The notes beneath the pieces are model-generated. The model ran no database searches, was not told where the DNA came from, and saw only the letters and a program-made list of their open reading frames with translations. Below, one piece after another: positions 50,701-62,700 of a DNA stretch of 64,000 bases. The DNA is from Mactra quadrangularis. Its lineage: Eukaryota; Mollusca; Bivalvia; Venerida; Mactridae. Each line of letters opens with the position of its first letter. Position 1 is the stretch's first letter. The position numbers were made by a program, and so were the translations under genes. The stretch covers positions 19,066,938 through 19,130,937 of the forward strand of contig CM046295.1 in the NCBI GenBank assembly GCA_025267735.1, given 5' to 3'.

Positions 50701-53700
50701 GTGGACCATATTGAAAATTGACATATATGTTAAATGTGTTATCCACTATAAATAAAGACTTTACTTACTTACTTACTTACATCATTTTCATAATTGAGCT
50801 TTTTTCACTACAAAAAAAAAAATAGGAAATAACATTTTCACCTAATATTTTTATCGAAATATAGCTCATTTAACCGTAAAGCTCGAAAGAGAAACTATTT
50901 CTATTTCTTCACAGGTATAAGTCGCAAGGTGGCAGTTTTCAAACCCTAACAACAAAGAAAACTGAACTGGTTATAAAGAACTTAATACCGTATACCAGAT
51001 ACATTGTGAAAGTAAGGGCCGTTGTTGGTAAACGACGAGGAACGTGGTCAACAACACATCAACTTTATACTAAAACTCGACCTGTTTTGACAGTGGGTAA
51101 GAACATCATTTTACTGCGCATGCGCTAGAGTCATTCGGAGCTAATCGGTCATTCACCAGCCCCGAGTTTAGTAACCACTGTTAGCTAACGTTACGGGTAC
51201 GGGAGAACTCATCCCGAAGACAACTCAACCCGTGCAATACTCAACTCAAAGTTGGGACAACTCAATGTGTTAGTAGGAGATTGAGTTGTCTCGGGTTGAG
51301 TTGTCTATGGGTTGAGTTGTTCCGACATTTCCGTTACGGAACGTTTAAGGTAACTGAACACGCTACAGGGATAACCTTGTACATTTTTAGACGCCATTTT
51401 AGAAGTACATTTGCATCATATTCCCAAACAAAATACTTTTACCACTGTTAATGTAGACAAATCCAAGATCGTTTAGGCAGTGGTAAATGTCTCGTTTTTA
51501 GTCCACAAACTTGAAATGCACGAACCCGGGTCGATAGCGCAGTTGGTAGCGCGCCGGGATTTGGATACTCGTGCCCGAGGGGTGCGGGTTCGAATCCCAC
51601 CCGGGGAGGTCATACCCTTCCATGAAAATTTGACAATAATGTCGATTTCCTCCATTGATTAGATATATGGAGAAGTTTCCGGCCTTGTGGAAGGGTAGGT
51701 GAGTACTGGTTATAGACAATGGTCCAGGAAAGCTAGGTTAGGTGCGCTGGACGCCGTAAAATGACCTGAAATTGTGTTGACACGGCGTTAACTCCAATAA
51801 ATAAATAAAATATGAAATGCACGATTACATAATATCCATTGGACGATATAGTCACATATATAATAAAAGAAATGTACTCGTATTTACACAGCTTTATGTG
51901 TTTACGACAAGAACTATTTTGAATAACTTTTAACCATTACTTGCTTTGCCTGTGTTTTGCCTCGCGTATGTAGTAAAAAACCCCATTCGGAACATCCTCG
52001 GCCATTCGCTACGAATAACCTCGGACATATTTAGACGCCATTTTGGAAAAACCGGTGTTGAAGTAAACAAATACACGATCGTTAAGGCGATGACTGAAGT
52101 TTCGTTTTTTAGTCTGTAAATTTGAAATTGCACATTTCAATGATACCGATGAACAATATTTGGTTCAATTTAAAACAAATAAATATGTTCAGACAAAGAT
52201 CTGTGTGTGAAGAACTATATTGTGTAACCGTTACGTGATTCGCCTTGCGTAGGTAGTAAAATCACCAAAATCCAGTGAAGACCCCCCCCCACGAATCCTT
52301 TCAAGATTATTCATTCGATGAATAGTCGAGGTGTTTCGAATGACACTGGAAAGTGCGCTCTTTCTGAAATGAATTTCCATTTTGTAATTACATGCGGAAC
52401 ATCTTGACGATCGCTGCACTTGTTCCATTGAGCATTTCTGTTCGAAAATTGTTTATGATCGCTAGAAAATACTTGCAATAGATGAATTGTTTGGTCATTC
52501 TGAAAAAGGATGAATTTTTGTCGAAATTTTCTTACTATACAAAATCAGCGAAGTGGCAATATGATCGGACAAAAAATATCAGTTGTGACTGAATCGAAAT
52601 TTGGGACAAACCATAAGTACAAACTTTATCATTTGAATATTGAATTCATCAAATAACATGGTACGGCAATATACCTAATTCGGAACTCAAATATGTGGGG
52701 TTTCCGTCTTTTTGCTGGCGGTACAATCAAAGTCTGTTACACATTATTGCTGAAAAGCACAAAATATATATCAAATGTATCAAATATTGTTTATATACAC
52801 ATATTTTCATTGTGACGGTGTATGGCTTCTTTGTACCGCGGAGAATAACCAAAAATATTTTAAATTAAGAATAATTATAGTCTATTTTAACATTGTTCAT
52901 TATTATTAAATAAAAATTTTAAGTTTGTTGTTGTTGTTTCTGCAGGCAATATACAAGGTACCATCAATGTTGAGGAAGTCAGTGAGGACTGTGTCCATCT
53001 TGAATGGACAACAGACTACAATGTTACACTACTTGGTTCATTTACAGGTAAAACATAACCTATCCGGAAGCTTAACATACATTCAAGGATAGTCATTGCA
53101 CTCATAAAGCAGGCATGGTCGAATGGTTATTGATCTGGTAATCATTGAAAAGCCAGCTCCACATTAGTTCAAATGCCATCTAAGACCACCTGGGCAGCAC
53201 ATTATTAAACATCTTAAGACAATTTAATATAACAATAAAGTGATTTACGACTAAAATCAGTCGTAAGACGCTTGATAATGCCGGCCCCTGAACCTTATGC
53301 AAGAAACTTCATCGTACTAGCTCAGTACTTGGTGACCAGGAAGCGGACTTAAAAGTGATTAAGTTATGTTGTATGAACTTGTTTCACTATCGAGCTAAAA
53401 TTAATTAGTATAAACTACACTCATTGCATTTGAGATAGCCTCACTATTCGTGGGACCAGATGCTTTAAGAAATGTTTCTGGGTTTCATATTAGGGCACTC
53501 ATTGCATCTGAAATAGCTTCGTAAATTTCGGAGACTATTTCCTTTAACATGTTTAAAGAGTACTTCTTTGTTTATAACATGTAGTGTTTTCCTCCTGGTG
53601 CAAGTCCGAAATGTTTTGGTACAGTTTCAGAGTGTTTATTCTTATGAAAACAGAATTAATTCTTCATTATGTGTGGCTAAGTAGATAAGAGAGTGGATAT

Positions 53701-56700
53701 TACTCACAATCCGCGGCCGAGGAGTAGTGGTTAGCATATTTGACTTCGAATCAAGATATCGCAGGTTCGTGCCCGTTAGGTCATACCTTATACATGAGTT
53801 GTCGGCCTTGTGGTAGGGTAAGTTAGTACTGGTGATAGAAAAGTGTCCAGGAAACCTATAATAGGAAGAGCTGGCCCTCGTATATATGACCTAAATATGT
53901 GTTGAATACGACTTTAAATCCCATCAAAAAAAGATATTACTCACTTGTTTTATATAGATAATAACAGAACATTTCCGAAAAGATTTATATTATTTCTTCC
54001 CTGTTTTTTTAACATTCGACTCGTCCTTTGTCAGATTGGCGTGCCAATTTGAAAAATTCACCTTGATACAAATCCTACTGTCAAAATGCTTTGTTTTGGA
54101 TTACTTACAGGTTTTCAAGTTATTTTAAAAAGCAAAGACGGTATTGAGAAGAAAACAACGAACGAATACATGGTTCAATTTGATGGTCTGACGCCTGAAA
54201 ATAGTTATGCAGCGAATCTTTATATTTTACAAAATACGGGTAAGGCTTTCCATAATTATTGGTTAATTTTGAAATGCATAAACAGGGATGTGAAATTTCA
54301 GCTTTTTCCCATTTGTCGAATTGAAATGTAAAAATCAACGTGCCCGGATTAAAACAAAACACTTGCCCAGAAGTTCATTGCTCAAGAAGAAATGAAACAT
54401 TTTTACAGGAATGTAGAATTTCAAGTTTTTCCACTTGTTCACGGACAAATGAAATCCGAAAATCAACTTGTCTGAAATCAAAATGCATCGGTCCAAAAGT
54501 TCAATATTCAAAAGAACTGTTGAGCACTATGATATAAAATACATACTATAAGTAATAATAAATAATTGATAATCAAATGGTTCACTGTAAAATATGATTG
54601 AAACATTTAGACATCTACATTATCAAGTATTGCTATGTTAGTATACTGACAGCTGAAAAATTATTACTGGTCCACGGACAAGTGGTCTGGAAAAATTTAC
54701 TTGTCCGCTGACATAAATGTACGACTCGAACAAGTCGGGCATAAGAATTCCACCGTCCTGATTATGTTAAAAGAATGATTTTCGTTGTCCATTGCGATTT
54801 CGCAAGCAGAAAATTAGCAACTAAATCTAACTAAACAAAACAATTCAGCAATGCAAATGTCAAATAGAAATATCATGAAAGAATAATCTGAGGCTGCCCT
54901 GGAATCGAATCCGAGACTGCTGATTCCTGAGTATTGCGCTCTTTTGGCAATGGATATATTTGTCAAAGTTTATGTCAACGAACACCATCTCTTTAAAGTG
55001 TGTATATAATCATTTAAATTATTAAGGCAAACAAAATGCCAATCGACTTTCAGGTAAAAGAACACGGATTGGTAGAACTAAATTCCAAACATTGGAAGAA
55101 CAACGAAGTGCTCCAAGAAAATTGAGAGTTAAATTTGTCAACCATAGGGTAAGTGTTCTATACATAAACCGCCGCAATATAACTATGAATGATATTGGAA
55201 TGTAGCCTTTAACACAATTAATTATACGGTGTCATCCATAATTACCTTTACACTTTTGTTAATGTGTGATTTGTCTTATTGTGTTTACAAATACTTTAGA
55301 AAATTAAAAATTCTTTAGATACATGTACAAGTACATGTAAAATAATAACAATTTTATAAAATACCATTACCCCCCCCCCCCCCCCCCTGCAAATATTACT
55401 ATCAATTATAACTAAAATTAAATACATATGAAATAAAATTTATTAGTATACATTGTAAATGGAAAACTAATTTTTGACATGGGTTGCTTGCAGAGTAAGC
55501 GCAACGATATGAAGTTAGGTTAACACCTACGCGTGAAAAAAATAGTCACATTGTAAAAAATATCGGACAATATTAATGTTTTTCCCTAATGGAACCATGT
55601 CCGGGCAGCATTTTGATTAATAAATGTAAAGGTATTTATGGATGGCAATACATTTTGATACATTTTACAGACTATAGCAGTAAAATGGCGACACATTAAA
55701 TCTTCAAATGAAAGTCTGACAGGATATGTTCTGCAGTACAAGCAAAGAGGTCCAGAAACTACTGACGTTTGTGAAATATACGTGGACAGTCTTTCAAAGT
55801 CGTACAAGATAAATGGTTTGTCCATGATTTATGTTTATTTGCTTTTTCCTTAACCATGATTTTTCTGTACAGTTATTTAATCCGTGGAATGGTCGAGGTC
55901 AAATCGTTACAGCGATGTGCTAGTAATCATTGGATAGCCTGCTCCATTTTGGTTCCTAAGCCTACTATGTTGTTTCCATGAGCAAGAAACTTTATCCTTC
56001 TATTTCAGCACTGTGGGACTAGGACACAGACTCAAAAGTGATTAATCTAAGTAGTAAGAACTTGTTTCATAATCGAGCTAAATGAATAAATATAAGCCAA
56101 GTAACCCGCTCGGCCAGCTCAGTCGGTAGCACACAAGTCTAATGATCGATGGGTCGTAGGTTCAATTCCAAAACGAAGATACTTCTACGGAGTTTGATCG
56201 TGAAATAATTTCTACGGTCATACTCCCTCCTAAAACTTTTTTCTCAATCATGAAGGACAGTTGTCCGTCAATAATGGAATCATGTGTCAGGAACGGTGCG
56301 ATGGTTGACTGACCGCTGTGATATAATGTTTGTTTGTTTTGTTGAATTTAACGCCGTAGCAACACATTTTATAGGTCATATAACGGCGGTCAGTCAACCT
56401 ACTCACTCCTCCTGGAAAGGCTAAATCTCTGGATTTAGCTGTTAACCAACTACTAAGCACATACTTTCGTCAGTGACTGACAACTGCCCTACATAATTAA
56501 AAATCATTGGTAGGAGGGAGAATGGCCGTAGAAATAGCTGTTATATGACCTATACAATGCCAGTTATAAGCAAAAATCGACAATTTATGAAATTTATGAA
56601 ATATGATACGGTTATAGTCAGGGATCGATCATTGTATTTAAATCAAGACGCAAAAGCAATGCTCAGGGATCGATATTTTTTATTTTACCCAAAAGGCAAA

Positions 56701-59700
56701 AATTATGTAGAAGTAACGATTATTTTATTATAACAAATATGTAACAATAATTATTTTTATTGCTTAAGGACTTCTCCCTGAGGTGCGCTATTCTGTCAGA
56801 GTTGCAGGAGAGTTCGACAATATAACTGGTAAGAATTATTTATTTCCATTGTTCATAAATCACCCAATCTACGCAAACAGATATCCTACATAGACCGCTT
56901 TTATAGGATCACTCAACATTGTACAGTGGGTCATATTAAGATGACCTTTATGTCGACCAATCAATGCGTAGATTTCATCTAGGCGAAACACTTTCAATAT
57001 CATCATAAATTTGTAATTTCTTTTTTTAGACTTGATTTTTGTGATCTAGTTATACTGTGGTGTTATTCACTGTGATAGGACAGTTATTTGCAAATTGCGT
57101 CACACAGACGATGTTAACAAGTAACTGAGCACAATGACTGTGTCATGAATATCATAGAAAAAACAGAGGTTAGGTGAGCGTGACCCTTATTGTGAAGTGA
57201 CCACCTTAAAAATGAGAATGTTAGAAATTTAGATCGAGTCTAAATCCGATTTTGAAAAATTACTCGACAAAATTCACTTCATATATACATGTAACATAAC
57301 GTGAAACTTCTAAACCTTTGAAAATTATGTAGGAGCAGTAGCCCTGTGGTAAAAGCACGTTTCGAACGGTCTCGGATTCAAACCACATGGTCACTGCTTT
57401 CTTGTAGAAGAAAAATGTCCCGATATTTAGGTTTTCTTACCACTAAGACCACCAATTCTGATTGTTCTAATACTAGTAGTGAAACGAGAATTACCGAACA
57501 ATGTATTGCTATGGTGCTGATCCAAACCCAAATAAATGTTTGTCAATTTACAGGGTCATTCACTGATTGGTTACGTGTAAGGACTACGTCATTTTCCCAA
57601 GATGCATCTGAGGTCAAGGTATTTCATATATCAGCATACAGCGTTCTTTTAAAATGGCCGCCGATGTTGGAAAATGTATCAAGTCTACATTTGGATATCG
57701 TCAGTGATTTGCTTAGCAACGACTATGCAGGTAAGCAACATTTCAGATTAAACATTAATTGAAGTAATTTAATCTCTAAAAAAAGATAAAAACAACATGT
57801 ACCATTGCTAAATGAATATTATCCTTATTACAACATGGCATCTGCAGAGCGGTCCTCTACAGAACAAATACTCTGCATAAAAACTGTTTTTGTTATTTCC
57901 CCTAGGCGTATTTTCAATTGAGGTTAACCTCTGCACAGCAACATCTTCTATATAAACAGCAACTCTCAATAGTCCATCCCATTGGATGTTATACAAGAGA
58001 GATTGTACTGTAGTATTATTATGAATAAATAGACATTAGGATAACTATATTTGAAATGATACTTTGTAAACTTGTATTTGTTATACATGTACATGTTTCT
58101 AAAACATGTGTTTGAGTTCTCAAGCATCGGTAAAAAGTTAAGAACAAATCATACCTTTACAAATGTGTGAAAGCAATTATGAATGGCACTTTTTAACACA
58201 GTACATTTGTTTAATTTTGTTTTCATTTCAGTACCTCTAGTAACAAACGTCAAAGAAATGCATTTACAATTGTACACGCATGCGCAGCACGAAGTTTTGA
58301 AAGATCTACTTCCGGGTTCTAAATATAGAGCGACCTTGACCTTTAAACAAGAGCAACAATGTGTATCGTACAAATATGTAGAATTTGAGACTTCAATAGG
58401 TAGAATTAAACACCAGTTCTATTTTATAATACCTTCAGTTTTAGTTGGCTTTGCATTAATTACTTTTTTGTATTCGGCTCAATTAGCGAATATAGCGCTT
58501 CTTATTTAGAGGAGCTGTGTTGCGCTTCTCCTAAGCAACCGTCTTTGGTAGGGTTTTACGTCGTAGCAACAGAATGTTTATGTTATACCACGGCTGTCAG
58601 TTAATGAACTCACCGTTCCTGGAAAGGTTAAATTTATGGTTTAGATGTTAATTAGTCAATAGGTGCATACTTTTGTTAGTGACTGACAAATATCCGATAA
58701 ATTGATTAGTATTTACTAGGCATTCAATGCATGTATGGTAGTTTACGTAGATGTCCATTCAGAACTTGAACAACGCTAACTTTCATGTTAAAAGTTTAAA
58801 CCATAACTTGGTCATTTCATATTAGCGACGGTTTATAAACGAAATTGTTTTCATTTTAAACGGAAATTCATTGAGTGACATTTCAATGCTTTTCGATTGA
58901 AATACAAAACGCTTTTTAGTTTATCATAGATCTATGCTTTAGAAAGAGCAGGCTCGGGTGTGAAATTTCTATGCCCTACTAGTCCGACTCGTACATTTAT
59001 GTCTGCGGACAAGTAAATATTTCCAGCCCACTTGTCCGTGGACAAATATTATTTTTATCTGTAAAATATACTATCATAGCAATACTGAATAATGTAGATG
59101 TCTAAATGTTTCAGTCATATTCACCTTAGAACTATTTACAATCAATCATAAGTTAATATTTAGATTATATTTTTATTGCGGGCCAGTTGATTTTTAGATG
59201 AAAATTAACATTTTACTTCGAATCGAGAGGCCATTGATCATATTCCTTGGTGGAACCTACATACTTTCTTTGAGTTGGGTAATACAAAAGATTCTACTGC
59301 AATTCTTTTTATTACGTTGGGCGTTCATTAGATTTGGGTGAGTGCATTGTTACATTGTAATAAACTGTCAGTGGCACAAACATTAACCTCGCTGATTTAG
59401 ATACTCACTTCACCACTTATGTACTAACTGTCGATAAAAAATTTATCATGATCTATATGTGCATGGCTTATTAAACAAATATAGCGTATTGAAATCAGTG
59501 GGGCTAATGTATGTATTCCACGTTCCTACAGACAATATATTTTCTTGTTTTACCTTTCAGTCGATTGTGAAGGAAAATGTAACCAATCTTTGAATGAAAC
59601 TCTCACAGACTTTCAGACACATCTCAGAATAATTCCATTATTTGATGCAGAATGGTTACTTACTTGGCAACCGTTACCATGGGAACAAAATGATTATGTT

Positions 59701-62700
59701 TTCCTCATTAGGCTTTTAGGTATGACTGGTTTATGGCAAATATTCGTGTAATTAAACGACATAACAATAGTAAGACTGCTTTTGATAAGTATTTTTTGGA
59801 CATTTCAAACTTTTCAAGGTTTTATTGTCCGTTTTTTTCTCAACTGTCAAAGCTTGAATACTTTCAAGGTGACTGAATACATTGTTTTTGTACGGGGGCT
59901 AATTTGTTATTAAAATATGTTGGCTAAAACATATCATACGGCATAAGCAGCTTTACTCGATCATAATACACTCTTTCGGAAACTCATGGATGTATTACGA
60001 CTATAATTTTAACAAACGCATTCACCGTGAAATTATTCATGTTTTGACAGTTGAGAAAAAACGAACAATAAATACCAAGAAAATGGCCCTGAATGTTAAT
60101 CTATTAATTGCAAAATTCAAAGGATTACCTGGGCATTATTGAGTATAGAAATGTAAAGTTACCTTACGTTCAATTTGAATCATCGTCACTATTTTTGAGT
60201 GAATTAAAAAAGGAACGAAAAACGAGTTTGTTTACATTCTAAAGATCACATGACTAAGCATCTTAAATAATTCAAAACTGGAATCTTATTTGATATCTTA
60301 CATATTTCATATTTCAGGCGAACCCTTTATGTATGAGCTTTCTTCATATTTAATACCCGGAAGTCAACATTACCACGTGCTTGAAGAATTCTCCACTTCG
60401 CATGCGTATACAATTAATATTCAATTATTTAAATCAGACGGTGGACAGTCAATCATATCTCAGTATTTATTAGTTCTTGCAATGAAAGGTATGTACTACT
60501 TGGCTTTATTCATGACGCCTTCATATTTGAATGTCACTTCTGTCATGACGTCTTAATGTTTGAACGTCACTTTAATTATGAAGTCATAATGTTTTTTTCT
60601 TTCATCACGATAGATAATATTTTTGTTGTTTTCTTTCTAAATCTGTCTGGTTTTAAAAAAATAAAAAACAACAAACGAGTATTGTGAAAAGGGAATACAA
60701 AAATCACTATTTTGGCTCCGTTAAATAGATACATTATAAATGTGCTGTAAATAGTTAGGTGTAATTGTTATCAACGGCTGTACGACCTGCTTAAGTTGTA
60801 AATGCTGCCTAGATTTAGAATAAACGCATTTAATCTATTGTTTATATCAGATGTTATTGAAGACCATGTACACTTTACCGAGGTTTTAGAAAAAGATTCT
60901 AATTCAGTCTGGCATCCTACCAGTATGGATACTCTACTTATGAATATAACAGCTGCTACAAATATTGGTAAGATATTTGTTTGTATTTTTTTGCTTTTTG
61001 AGCGTAGTTGTGTTTGTTTATAATTGACATTATGCTGAGGCTACTTTAACCACGCCCTTAGACAAGTGGCTAAATTTGTTTAACAAAGTAATATTTTGTT
61101 TCCAAAGACATGAGACTATGTTTGTCCAAGTATACGCTAATCCTTTGATTGGTGAACGGATAACGAATGTTTAGAAATAAGAGGTCCGGCGTAATGTCAA
61201 TTTCTTCTATACGCTCGTGCAAGTTCGTTAATTTTTTTCGGTAATTGTTCTATCGGTATGTCTTTATATTGATCAATCGATCTTCTTTCGTTCGATCGTT
61301 CGTTTGTAAGTTTGATCGTTCGGTCGGTCGTTCGGTCGGTCGGAATGACATAAATGTGAACATTAAGACCAATGTCAGTAAACAATATGAATGTACAATG
61401 TACATTAATCATCTAATATATAAAAATATCATATTTAAAATCAATTATAAATTATGTGTTCTTACCCATTTCTTTTATGGTTAGATGTTTCAGAAGTTCA
61501 AGAACTTCCAGGTACTGGCCTCGGTCTGATTTCTACCGATGACGTCATTGATGAATTGATCAATGAAACTTTGGACATAAACAATCTAGGTGAGTTTAAT
61601 TCGTGAATGTGTGGGTGTTTGGAAACTTTTTTGTTTTTCAAAAATACAATTGATTTTATTTAAGATATGTTTACACATGTATAGTAAAAATAGATTTCAA
61701 CATTTGAAGGGGTTAAATGATGCATTATACGATTGTAATTGTTATACATTGTATATGTACATGTATCTAAAGATATGTTTTAACCCGGGTCGACAGCGCG
61801 CCGGGATTTCGAATCTCGTGCCCGGGGGGATGCGGGTTCGAATCCCACCCGGGGAGGTTATACCCTTCCATGAAAATTAGACAATAATGTCGATCTTCCT
61901 CCATTAATTAGATAATATGGAGAAGTTTCCGGCCTTGTGGAATTGTAGGTGAGTACTGGTTATAGACAATGGTCCAGGAAAGCTAGGTTAGGTGCGTTGG
62001 ACGCCTTAAAATGACATAAATTGTGTGTACACAGCGTTAAATCTAGTAAATTAATAAAGATATGATTTTGATTTCTAAAAATATTGGTAAAATTTACACA
62101 TTTAAAAAAGTGTGACATTTAGTATGGATGGCACTGTTTATTAACCTACAAAGTTATTCTTAATACATTTTCTTCATTTTAGAAACACCGCCTTATGTTG
62201 ACATCATCGACGACGTCATAGTTGTGGAAGGTATGACGTTAGACGTGACGTGTAGAGCACGTGGTGATCCTTATCCAATCATAACGTGGCTAAACTTGTC
62301 AACAAACGAATCGATGGAAAGTGATGACAGTGAATTTGACCGTATTGTGACGGTATGTCATATTCTTTTAAACACTTTATTTCACGCTGTTTAACTTTAA
62401 ATTTCATGAGGTTTTGTGTGGTGATCAATTTACTTTACTTCCCCAAATCTCAGATACGCTTCTATAAGTAGGTACGCCTCCTTCCTTTACGGGGACTTTA
62501 AATTAGATATCTATTTTCATAGAAGGATATTAGTCAATTATATTATCTTTCAATAAACCTAGGGATTGTACGTCCGATTCAGGACTGAAAGGGGCACATT
62601 GCAAGGTTAGTAATATTTAGTTGCTTTAATTTGTCAGCAGCACTAGAGTAAATCTCTCATAGAGCGGAGTATATCTCTCTACAGGCAGATTGATATATAG

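Noticed and set aside
57346..57553. Upstream part of the 138-codon frame that contains exon 9
   Set aside because: It covers a SINE-D tRNA-like head and intron. Exon 9 begins after the acceptor at 57553, with matching phase.
58400..58509. Hydrophobic C-terminal stretch in the frame extending past exon 10, looking like a membrane span
   Set aside because: It is read-through beyond the TCAATAG/GTAGAA donor. Exon 11 joins in phase and continues the FN3-type protein. An alternative short isoform is possible but unsupported.
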